This document shows positions 1-7,137 of a DNA stretch of 10,553 nt, in pieces (position 1 is the stretch's first letter; each line of letters opens with the position of its first letter). Origin of the DNA: Allomyces macrogynus ATCC 38327 (lineage: Eukaryota > Blastocladiomycota > Blastocladiomycetes > Blastocladiales > Blastocladiaceae); NCBI GenBank assembly GCA_000151295.1, contig GG745348.1, positions 107,254 to 117,806 of the forward strand, in the 5' to 3' direction. The notes under the pieces were generated by a model. The model made no database searches and was not told the origin of the DNA. It worked only from the letters and a program-made list of their open reading frames with translations. The translations under genes and the position numbers were made by a program.

Positions 1-93
1 CAAGGCGAGCTTGTGGTAGCATTTCTTGAGCTGCGAGTCGGTGGCCTCGGGCGACGCGCCGAGAATGTCGTAGAGCTTGGTGTCGCGGACCAT
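1..93 (-). CDS. DnaJ/Hsp40 co-chaperone, N-terminal 31 codons (partial, runs off window)
   Basis: Reading the minus strand from the ATG at 93-91 gives 31 uninterrupted codons to the window edge, beginning MVRDTKLYDILGASPEATD and continuing with QLKKCYHKLAL. This is the start of a J domain: helix I with the LYDILG signature, the S-P-x-A-T-D turn and the beginning of helix II (LKKxYxKLAL). The MV(R/K)xTKLYDxLG opening is typical of fungal/animal type I (Ydj1/DNAJA) Hsp40s, which stimulate Hsp70 ATPase in the cytosol. The diagnostic HPD loop would lie just beyond the window, so J-domain activity cannot be confirmed, nor can the G/F and zinc-finger regions that would separate type I from type II. 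The gene is divergent from the dolichol kinase and shares its upstream region. The fragment is too short to be picked up by ordinary ORF length cut-offs. The family call is strong; the subclass is inference. Confidence 0.88.
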   Translation of the reverse strand, partial: MVRDTKLYDILGASPEATDSQLKKCYHKLAL

Positions 94-681
94 GTTGGCG
101 GGTGCGCGGGTCGAGGACGGTGGGTGGGGTATTGGCAGACGACGAGGTGGCCGTGCGAGGCAGCGTGAAGACGGGTTATTACGGGGTCGGACGTGGCCGC
201 AGCGTCGAGTGCAGCAAGTGCGTGTGCGCTTGCGGGTCGAGCAGTCGGGTTGCAGCAGCAGCGTCGGCGGGTCGACCAAGGGCAGGCTCGGTGGTAGGCG
301 TGGTGGTGGTGCGCCGGCGGCCGGGTCGGGCCAGGGCAGCCCTCTTGTGTTTTCAAATGCAGTCCGCCGAAACGAAGCTGCGTCCGCAATGGCACGTGCG
401 CATTCCGTGTTGCCCGCGAGCGCGCTCCCAGGCTTCTGCCCCACGCTTTCGAACCACACACAGACACTTGCGCTCGGATGCGAGCTAACCGCCGCCACGG
501 CAAACGTCTATCCCGGACGATGCGACGCTCATCCCAACCACAACCACGTTCGAATCGCGCACGACCAAGACGCGCGACTTGCCGCATTCGATTGCGCCGT
601 GCCCGCCCGCCGTGCTCGAGCGCTCCAGCCCGTGCGACCATCATCCACTTTGGCCGCGCTGCTGCTCGATCGATACTCGCC
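94..681. promoter_or_regulatory. Shared upstream region of the divergent DnaJ and dolichol kinase genes
   Basis: These 588 bases separate the two start codons of a head-to-head pair, so they must hold both 5' leaders and both promoters. I see no clear TATA box. Long open frames here are Arg/Ala/Pro-rich low-complexity translations of GC-rich DNA, not proteins. A TTCGAA palindrome at 448-453 and a GAAACGAAG at about 370 resemble parts of heat-shock elements, but neither has the alternating nGAAn/nTTCn spacing, so heat control of the DnaJ gene is not shown. Confidence 0.55.
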
Positions 682-2525
682 ATGACCGCGGCCGCATCGC
701 CCGTGGCCCCCACTTCCACGGCATCTCCGCGCCAACGCGCACGAAAAGACGTTGATTACGTTGCCGACACGCATCCCGACGCGGCAACCACGAAACCAAG
801 CTCCATCGATGCACCGACAAGCCAGCAGCAACCACAACGACGACCACCCGCGCCGACATGGCGCCTCCTCGCCCCCACCCTCATCGAGAATCTGCTCCTG
901 ATCGCCGCCTTCCACGTGCGCTGCCTCGTTGCACCGCCCTCCCCCGGCGGGTCCGGGTCCGCACCCGCCGAGTCCGCCTCGACAGCGGCCCCAGACGCCC
1001 CAACCACGCCAGACCCGGCACCACCACTCGCTGATTCTCCGCTATCATGCCAATTCAAGCTCGGCTCGGCAACCACATGCCACTTCGTCGCGATCCCGGC
1101 CTGGGTGCACCTCGCCCTGACCTTCCTCGTCGTGCTCGACCTGATCCTCGACCGGCGGCGGATTCTCGGCCGCGCGTCAACCCCACTCGAACGCGCAACA
1201 CGCCACTTTGCGTCTCCTGGACTCGTCTACGGAATGGGCATGCTCCCGGCCGTCCTCTCGCGATCGGGCCTACGCGTCGTTCGTCTCGCACGCGGTCGCC
1301 TGGAGCGCGCTCGGGTGCCGCGACCCTTGTGGGGCACGCCACCTCGTCCCACACTTCTTGTCGGACCGGATGCGCCGGTGGTACCCAGCGACCCCGCGCA
1401 TAGCCGCCGCCGTGTGCCGAATCGCGCTCGCCGTGCACTTTTGTCGCTCCCGCGCTGACGCCCTGGACCTTGATTGCGCTCGGCGCGGCGTCGACGCCAG
1501 CGTTGTTGTACGCGTTCCCGCGCGCGTTTTCCGTCGGAGAGGCGCTCACGCTCGGCACGGCGTTGACGCTCGTGGCAGATTCGTTGCGCGCACGGCCCGT
1601 GCACGCGCACATGGTCGTGGCGGTCATGCAGCATTTGGCGCTCGGGACGGCGGTGGCTGTGGCTGCGAGTGCGCGGACGGCCAAGCAGATGCGCGCACTG
1701 TGCGGTGCCGATGGGTGTCCGCCAACCGACGACGAGGGCACGAAACAATGGCGGGGGCTCGTGCGACGGTTATACTTGACGGTCGGCGGCGTGGTCGCGC
1801 TCGTGGCGACCCCACTCGTCACGGTACGCACCGGCCGTGATCCGTGGATCTGGGTCGCCGGGTACGTGCTCGGGTCGTTGGAAAACTCGATCGCGTGTGC
1901 GTTCTGGCTCGCGCTGTTGGGCACGACCTACCTGGTCTTCCCGCACAAGGCATCGGCGAACACGCAGCGCAAAGTGTACCATCTCCTGGCGGTCCTGATC
2001 ATTTTGCCGGGGTACCTCTACACGCCCGTCTTCACGTGCCTCGCGCTCTGCGTCGCCCTCGCCGCGTTTATTTTCGCCGAACTGTTTCGGCTCGCGCGCG
2101 CGCCGCCTGTGGGACGGTTACTCGATCTCGGCATGGCCGCGTTCCGCGACGACCGCGACGAGGCGCCGTTGCTCACGTCGCACATTTACTTGTTGCTCGG
2201 GACCGCCGTGCCCGTGTGGGTCGCCGTAATTGAAGGGACCTGGTTACCGGGACTCGCGGGCCTTGCGGCATTGGGTGCGGGGGACGCGGCGGCATCGGTG
2301 GTCGGCCGCGCGTTTGGCGCGACGCGGTGGCACCAGCGAACCAACAAGACGGTGGAGGGGTCGGTGGCGTTTGTGGTGGCGACGCTCGCGCTGCTGGCGG
2401 CGCTGGGGGAACCCGTGACTGGCCAGGTGCTGGCGGGTGTCGTGTTGACGGCGGTGGTCGAGGGGGTGAGCGGCATGTTTGATAATTTTGCGGTGCCGCT
2501 GGTGATGCTGCTGACGCTCATGTAA
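682..2525 (+). CDS. SEC59: Dolichol kinase (Sec59/DOLK family), two apparent single-base frameshifts
   Basis: CTP-dependent dolichol kinase makes dolichyl phosphate in the ER membrane, the lipid carrier for N-glycosylation, O-mannosylation and GPI anchors. The start chosen is the ATG at 682 (context CTCGCCATGA). Coding runs in three successive frames: 682 to about 1266, about 1266 to 1440, then about 1440 to the TAA at 2523. Dropping one G of the GGG at 1266-1268 and one T of the TTTT at 1439-1442 gives 613 residues, slightly longer than the usual 500-540, with a Ser/Pro/Ala-rich loop near residues 85-130. The product is polytopic. Conserved blocks are FPRAFSVGEALTLG (about 275) and the C-terminal CTP-binding region with GAGDAAASVVG (about 531-541) followed by KTVEGS (about 555-560). 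The GC3 bias stays strong in all three frames, which favours frameshifts over introns. The first 200 residues are poorly conserved. No intron with the local splice signals fits. Confidence 0.9.
1266..1268 (+). other. Probable frameshift 1 in dolichol kinase (GGG run)
   Basis: Coding changes from the first frame (ending GMGMLPAVLSR) to the second (AYASFVSHAVAW) around this GGG. Removing one G joins them. The original frame continues as an Arg/Pro-rich run unlike a membrane protein. The exact base cannot be fixed from sequence alone. Confidence 0.6.
1439..1442 (+). other. Probable frameshift 2 in dolichol kinase (TTTT run)
   Basis: Coding changes from the frame ending IALAVHF to the frame starting VAPALTPWTLIALG at a TTTT run. 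Removing one T gives a continuous hydrophobic segment leading into FPRAFSVGEAL. A homopolymer is the classic place for a sequencing or assembly indel. Confidence 0.65.
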
Positions 2526-2926
2526 GCCAAGAGAGCAAGAAAGGAAGTAGACGATCTGCAAGTGGGTTGTTCGCGGGTCGTGCGCGAGAACGGTGGGCTG
2601 TGGGAGAACGGTGAAGGCGTGATGGTGGCGACATATGGGCCGCGGCAGGTGCGAGACGCGTTGCGCCGTGTGTTTTTCTGGAGTTTTTTTTTTGATTTTC
2701 GGGTCAGGTGGGCGTGACTGCTCCACCACAGCCTGCTGACCGACCTGAAGCATCATTGCGACGCTGCCTGACGCGCGGCCCCAGTCCTGGTTTTGGTTCC
2801 TCCGGCCAGGTGCAAAGCTCCACCTTGGCGTCCTCAAATGCCCTCGTCGAGCCGCCTTTCCTCCCCACAACGAATCTGGACCGACGGCTTGACTCGCCGG
2901 CCCTCTGCTGCCATACCCGCTCCACC
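2526..2926 (+). promoter_or_regulatory. Dolichol kinase 3' end and AAAP transporter 5' region
   Basis: A 401-bp gap between tandem genes. It holds a T-rich patch (five T at 2672-2676, ten T at 2684-2693) that may be part of the dolichol kinase 3' end or the upstream promoter of the transporter. The stretch after it (2708-2926) is open in the transporter's frame, but lacks an in-frame ATG before 2927 and does not look like protein. I see no TATA box or polyadenylation signal that I would defend. Confidence 0.45.
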
Positions 2927-4769
2927 ATGGCCGCCCCACTCGCCGTACTGCCGCCAACTCCAATTTCGCCACCGTCCGAATACACCTTCGCCATGACGCT
3001 GCCCGCGGCAGACCTCGACTCCGTGAGCGACAACGATACCATCGATACCACCACCAACCCGCCGACGTCCTTTCACCTCGACGACGACCCGGGCCCGCCC
3101 GCCTCATTCTCTTCAGCGCTCCTGAACCTCGCCAATGTCGCGCTCGGTGTCGGCACTTTGGCCTTACCGCGCGCGCTCGCACACGTTGGGTGGGTCGCGG
3201 GCGCTGTGATGATGGCGGCCATGGCAGTGTTGTGCGCTGCGGGATTGCTCGCGCTCGTTGCGGCCGCGAATGCGACGGGTGCACGCGGGTACACTAGTAC
3301 GCACCTTTTTTGCCGTGTGCGAGCTGGGTTGGGCCGAATTTTGACCGTATGTGTGCGCTTAGATTTGGCAAGAAAGGTACTCGGCCGGGCGAGCGGTGTC
3401 GTCAACGCGACCTTTTTCGTCTTGGTGCTCGGTACGCCCGGCGTCTGCTCCGCTCCCGCTGCTCTAGGACCCAACGCTGACAGCCTCGCTCTCTCTACGG
3501 ATCCACAGGCACACTCGCTGCCTACTTCACCGTCATCCACGACTACACGGCCGACCTGCTGCTCGCCTTCTCCCTCCCGCACTCGCCGATCCTCATCAAA
3601 ACCCTCATCCTCGCCATCACCGCCACCATCATTTTCCCGCTCTCGACGTTCAAGTCCATGGCGCACCTGGCGTTCGCCTCGTCTCTATCCCTCGCGTGCC
3701 TCGTCTTCGCCATGGCGCTCGTGCCCATCAGCTTTTGGGGAGACGACGCACCGCCGCGACCGGCGGTCGAGGTCGTGCCTGTCGTCTGGTCGGTCCGCGC
3801 ATGGGGCACCGCGTGGGGGATGGTGGCCATGGCGTTTTTGAACCACTCGAACGTGATTGAGATTGTGCGCGAGATGCGGCCGCGCGCGGCGGTGAACAAG
3901 GTTGACGTGAGCGATCTCATGGAGAGTGCGGCCGTGGCGGAACCCGTTGCGATCGTCACGCCCAAGACGCCAATCGTCGAGGACTTCAACGTGGCGAGCT
4001 CGGTCGAGTCGGGCGCCACGCTCGTCGCAGTCGCCCCGCCGCCAGTGCGGTCCGAAACCATGAACTCGACGACGTCGACCCGATCCGCCATCGCCGTATC
4101 GGAAACGACGCCGCTCCTCCCGCACGGCGCGACCACCTACCAAGCAATCCCCGCCGACCTCGTTCCCCTACCCGCACGATCCGCACGTCCGGCACTCCTC
4201 ATCTGGACCTCGTCCGCGTTCATCGCCCTTTCGTCCCTGACCGTTGCGATCACCGGATACTGGCACTACGGCGCCCTCGTCGCGCCCAACATTCTCTCGT
4301 CCGAACCCAACACCAACGTCTTTCTCGCGGCGCGCGCCGGGATTCTCGCGTGCATGGTGCTCTCGTTCCCGATGTTGGTCTTCCCGTGCCGGTCGGCAAT
4401 TCCGGCGGGCCGACACGCTGCGGCGGCCGCAATTATTATCGCCGCATATGCGGTGCACGCGGCGGTCCCGCAACTGGACCGGATTGTTGCGTTGACGGGC
4501 GCGGTCGCGGGCAGTTTGGTGGTGTATGTGTTCCCAGGTACGGATTTTTTTTTTGTTTGGTTTGCGGCGTTTGGTATAACGAGCAGTGGGGGGAATTAGA
4601 ACTGACGGAAGTGCGGATTGGTGTAGGGTGGATGTACCTTGTCCTCGCACGAAGGAAACAGGTGCCGCCGTCGCGCGCGCTGAAAGTCGGCGCGTGGGTG
4701 AATCTCGTGGTCGGGTTTGTGTTGCTTGGGATGGGATTGGTCGCGACGGTTGTGCCCGGGCCGAATTGA
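2927..4769 (+). CDS. AAAP (SLC38/AVT-like) amino acid transporter, four exons
   Basis: Exons 2927-3296, 3363-3431, 3509-4537 and 4627-4769 join to 1611 nt, 536 residues. The start lies in CACCATGG, an ideal Kozak context. The protein is a membrane permease of the amino acid/auxin permease family (Aa_trans), which moves neutral amino acids with H+ or Na+. An acidic N-tail precedes TM1 (ALLNLANVALGVGTLALPRAL, matching the family N-x-x-G-x-G-x-L-x-L-P core). Then come ATGARGYTNLARKVLGR, AFLNHSNVIEIVREM, a ~105-residue hydrophilic loop (about 267-372), GYWHYGALVAPNIL (about 396) and the last helices to PGPN. The splice joins restore family motifs across each junction: GYT/NLARK, VLG/TLAAYF and FPG/WMYLVLARR. 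The loop has ETTPLL (345-350), an acidic dileucine signal typical of vacuolar or lysosomal sorting. Substrate and location are inferred; plasma-membrane SLC38-type function remains possible. Confidence 0.93.
3297..3362 (+). other. Intron 1 of the AAAP transporter (66 bp, phase 1)
   Basis: Donor GTACGC, branch site TTGAC at 3341-3345, acceptor GCTTAG. It contains no in-frame stop and is a multiple of three, so the reading frame stays open through it. Removal gives GYT-N-LARKVLGR, which fits the family, whereas retention inserts 22 Cys/Arg-rich residues. Confidence 0.85.
3432..3508 (+). other. Intron 2 of the AAAP transporter (77 bp, phase 1)
   Basis: Donor GTACGC, branch site CTGAC at 3477-3481, acceptor CCACAG. 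Removal joins FFVLVLG to TLAAYFTVIHDY across a frame change, which exactly explains the switch of frame. Confidence 0.92.
4538..4626 (+). other. Intron 3 of the AAAP transporter (89 bp, phase 1)
   Basis: Donor GTACGG, branch site CTGAC at 4602-4606, acceptor GTGTAG. A run of ten T lies just after the donor. Removal joins VVYVFPG to WMYLVLARRK in a new frame and recovers the last membrane helix. Without splicing the protein stops at 4599 and loses that helix. Confidence 0.92.
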
Positions 4770-5017
4770 GTATATTGATGGACAGAATTGACCATGGAAA
4801 GATGGCTTGGAGGATCCGCACGCACTGCCCGGGGTCGTGTGGGTCCTCAGTGCCCTTCTCGTCATAAAAGTTGCTTGCAGTGTGGTTGATTGATGATCCA
4901 TCAAGCGCCAAACACATCACGTCCAACTCGTCACCCCCCAGCTTCGATAAAGAGCGTCTCAAGAATCGAAACCAGACCTGTCGTCTGCAGGTCCTGCGCT
5001 GGGAAGTAACCAACGGG
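4770..5017. other. 3' flank of the AAAP gene and transition into the mobile-element region
   Basis: About 250 bp with no supported gene. An ATAAAA at 4864-4869, some 95 nt after the stop, could be a polyadenylation signal but is weak. Base composition drops from strongly GC-rich to near balanced across this stretch. If the element to the right has a left end, it should lie here; I searched by eye for an inverted match to the right end and found none. Confidence 0.4.
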
Positions 5018-5820
5018 TCATACGACGTTTCTCAGCAGCAAGACAAACATGGCCTGGAGTGCGCTCTTGATTACAAAAGGCACCGCGTCCTGCTCCATCT
5101 TGGTCCAGGCACCAAAGCTTGGCGTGAGAATCGGGCCAAGGTTCACAGCACCCATGATGTCCAGCACAGCTTTTGTTGACAATTCGGGGTCCAAGTGACC
5201 CTGACGATCATGGTGAGCATTCTGCACCATGAAAAAAATGGCCCAGCTTGACCTTGTCGACATCCAGGAACTCAACATGCAACTTACTGAGCTCCATGTT
5301 GAGCAGCGCGAGCAGCTGTGGTTGCAGGGCCACTGCCAGCCAGACGCCCACAGCGTCTCATGCACCAATGCGCGGTCGTGCAAATCCAGGCTATGGCAAT
5401 GCAGCACAAGCTTGAACATGTTACTTGCATCGCCTTGACCACCTTCTCGAACTCCTCCATGTCATCAAACACAGTGACACCATCAGCTTGGCATATTGTA
5501 TTGTACTTTTGGAACGCTGTGTCAAGGTCACCAATGGGTTCAATGCCACACTTTGGGAAACACTTCTTGGCATTGGTGGCAAGCTCCAACCAACCCCTTG
5601 TGACCTTGTCCTTGAAGTCCTTCGTACTGAGCACTTTCTCAATCAGCGCGTCAGCATCAAGCGTCACACCCTTGTTGGCGAGTTGTTGAATGTGCGCCTT
5701 GACAGTAAGCGTGAGCACAGCATGATATAAGTGCCAGACGCCCAAGTCAGGATTGAGTGCCATCAAGAGCATGGACCAGCAAACAAGCATAGACAAGACC
5801 TTGCTGCAGTTGGCATCAGT

Positions 5821-5894
5821 CTGTTAATCAAAAATAGATTGAGTCGAATCGCGATCCACGCCATGGGAAACCAAATAGGCAAAATGAGCCATAC
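5821..5894 (-). other. Intron in the companion gene (74 bp, phase 0)
   Basis: On the minus strand the donor is ACA|GTATGG and the acceptor TTAACAG|ACT. The length is not a multiple of three, yet removal joins two separately coding frames cleanly (KAPEAFGMDT to TDANCSKVLSMLV). This is strong sign of a real intron and of a once-functional gene. Read through, it encodes an out-of-character hydrophobic run ending at a stop downstream. Confidence 0.8.
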
Positions 5895-6105
5895 TGTATC
5901 CATGCCAAACGCCTCAGGCGCCTTGTCCTTGATGTGCGCCTTGAACTTGTCAGTGAGGTCAAGCTTGACATCCATGACAATCAACTTCGGCTTCTTGGGC
6001 TTAGGCTGGCCGCTTCTCACCTGACATGCCTGATGCCACCACAAATGGCTCCAGGTGCATGGGCGGCATGGCTGTTGTGTTGCCCAACAGCCCCAGCAGT
6101 TGGCC

Positions 6106-6158
6106 CATCATGTTGTGCAATGGCATGGGCAGCAGACACATCATGTTGTGCAATGGCA
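6106..6158. repeat. 20-bp direct repeat, two copies, 33-bp period
   Basis: CATCATGTTGTGCAATGGCA occurs exactly at 6106-6125 and 6139-6158. The period of 33 bp is 11 codons, so on the minus strand it repeats PLHNMM in the companion protein without changing frame. A weaker third relative (LLHNMAG) lies upstream in that protein, near 6255. Confidence 0.9.
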
Positions 6159-6689
6159 CAGCATGTTGGGGTATGCCAACAGTCAGGCAGTTGCCAGCAA
6201 GTGCACAGTCTAGTGCCATTGGCTGGACCAAGACAGTATCTCCAGCCATGTTATGCAACAGGTCATGGCCATTGCCATCAGCTGAGCTGTCATTTTCCTT
6301 GGTCAATGCAGCCATGTCCATGTTGTCAGGTGTGGTCCCAGCATTGGCATCAGCGCATCATGCTAAGTGAAATACGGACACATTGGTCAGTTGGGCCCCA
6401 CAATTGCAATGACCACGTGCTGGAGAGGGCCACCATACTAGTTTTTGACAGCATGTACAAACTGGCAGCTGCTGATGGGCTGCCATCCAGCACACTGCAG
6501 TCGCCTAGCAGCCCCATGACCACAGCCAGCGCCTCCACTGCTGATAGTGCCACCATTAAGGCCAGTAGTGCTGCCACAGCTGTGCCCATGCTCATGATTG
6601 GCGACCATTGCTGGTGCAGCTTGCAGTGGGGTTGCGCCCACATTGCTCAGAGTCACCTGCTTGTTGCTGTTGTGGGTGTTTTGTGCCAT

Positions 6690-6984
6690 TGAGTTGGTTG
6701 TGATGAATATGAGGAAGATAGTTGAGTGGAAATGGGGAGGGTGGGCTGTGATTGAGTGCTGCACCATGTGCAAGTTGCAAGTTGCAACCAAGTCAGAAAG
6801 TATCAAATCACAACCAAGCCAGAAAGTATCAACTGCTGCATTGTTCTCAACCAAGTCATGAACCTGCTGAATCAAGTCACAGCCCCATGAACGTTCCTAC
6901 ATTTTGGTGCACCACTTCTTGCTGTCATTGTTTTTTATAAATACCAACTTTAGTCAATTGCTCTCCTCTAATGCCAAGGCACCC
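6690..6984. promoter_or_regulatory. Divergent promoter between companion gene and transposase, with TATA box
   Basis: A 295-bp gap between possible starts at 6689 (minus) and 6985 (plus). TATAAATA at 6936-6943 lies about 45 bp before the plus-strand ATG and preceded by a T run, fitting a transposase core promoter. The middle carries short direct repeats listed separately. No TATA box was evident for the minus direction. Confidence 0.6.
6771..6832. repeat. Short direct repeats in the divergent promoter
   Basis: CAAGTTG is repeated at 6771-6777 and 6778-6784. It runs into two 22-bp copies of CAACCAAG(T/C)CAGAAAGTATCAA at 6785-6806 and 6811-6832, which differ at one base and have a 26-bp period. 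A partial third (CAACCAAGTCA) follows near 6849. Such repeats could be binding sites for an element-encoded protein, as CACTA elements have, but that is inference. Confidence 0.8.
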
Positions 6985-7073
6985 ATGTTTGATTGCAAAT
7001 CGAAATCCAATCCAATGACATGCCCCACCGCCATACCAGAGTCCTGTTCGATCCGCTCATCCACATTTATTAT

Positions 7074-7137
7074 TGCCATGACTGCAAGGCTGTTTAAGAG
7101 ACTTGCAGACTTGACACAACACAAAAATGTGCTACAT
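7074..7137 (+). other. C2H2 zinc finger of the transposase, split by a frameshift
   Basis: One frame gives YYCHDCKA (Cys codons 7074-7076 and 7083-7085), then a stop at 7095. The next frame gives FKRLADLTQHKNVLH (His codons 7120-7122 and 7135-7137). Joined, they match C-x2-C-x11/12-H-x4-H with the Phe and Leu core residues in place. Plavaka-type transposases commonly start with such a finger. The join lies at about 7092. Confidence 0.7.

Larger units (their letters stand above)
5018..6689 (-). pseudogene. Companion gene of the element, unknown family, spliced and frameshifted
   Basis: I do not recognise this product. A possible start is the ATG at 6689 (MAQNTHNSNKQVTLSNVG), giving a Gly/His-rich stretch. 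Another at 6321 opens MDMAALTKENDSSADGNGHD, followed by two PLHNMM repeats. The best-preserved part starts near 6010: a Lys/Pro-rich QPKPKKPK, then LIVMDVKLDLTDKFKAHIKDK, an intron (5821-5894), and about 130 residues including LVCWSMLLMALNPDLGVWHL, GVTLDADALIEKVLSTKDF, CFPKCGIEPIGDLDTAFQKY and VFDDMEEFEKVVKAMQ. Apparent frameshifts follow near 5422, near 5340 and at the A7 run 5232-5238 (T7 on the coding strand). The C-terminus is HHDRQGHLDPELSTKAVLD to LLLRNVV and a TGA at 5018. A shift near 6010 also separates the PLHNMM part from the Lys-rich part. The protein looks alpha-helical with one hydrophobic patch. A DNA-binding or accessory role (as with CACTA second ORFs) is only a guess from its position. 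Confidence 0.6.

Noticed and set aside
440..460. Heat-shock element upstream of the DnaJ gene (TTCGAA at 448-453)
   Set aside because: The spacing does not fit alternating nGAAn/nTTCn units.
77..685. Plus-strand open frames in the shared upstream region, including an ATG at 478 in frame with dolichol kinase
   Set aside because: Arg/Ala-rich low-complexity translation; the first frame starts inside the divergent DnaJ gene. The ATG at 682 has a better context and is followed by a more protein-like sequence.
1208..1500. An intron as the cause of the dolichol kinase frame changes, using CTGAC at 1455-1459 and an AG at 1499-1500
   Set aside because: No donor resembling the local ones is in the right phase, the branch-to-acceptor distance would be 40 nt against 20-27 nt elsewhere, and it would delete a hydrophobic segment. 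Two homopolymer indels explain the data better.
1055..1924. Long minus-strand open frame (289 codons) opposite dolichol kinase
   Set aside because: Ser/Thr/Arg/Pro-rich translation with no motif; it is the GC3-rich shadow of the plus-strand gene.
2244..3284. Minus-strand open frame (346 codons)
   Set aside because: Arg/His/Pro-rich, spans the end of one clear gene, an intergenic gap and the start of another; shadow only.
4168..5013. Minus-strand open frame with a more protein-like N-terminal part (about 4830-5013)
   Set aside because: Most of it is antisense to transporter exons 3 and 4; no recognisable motif in the remainder.
5821..5894. Transmembrane helix in the companion protein (hydrophobic LILPIWFPMAWIAI run)
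   Set aside because: It lies entirely inside the proposed intron; splicing removes it and restores the frame.
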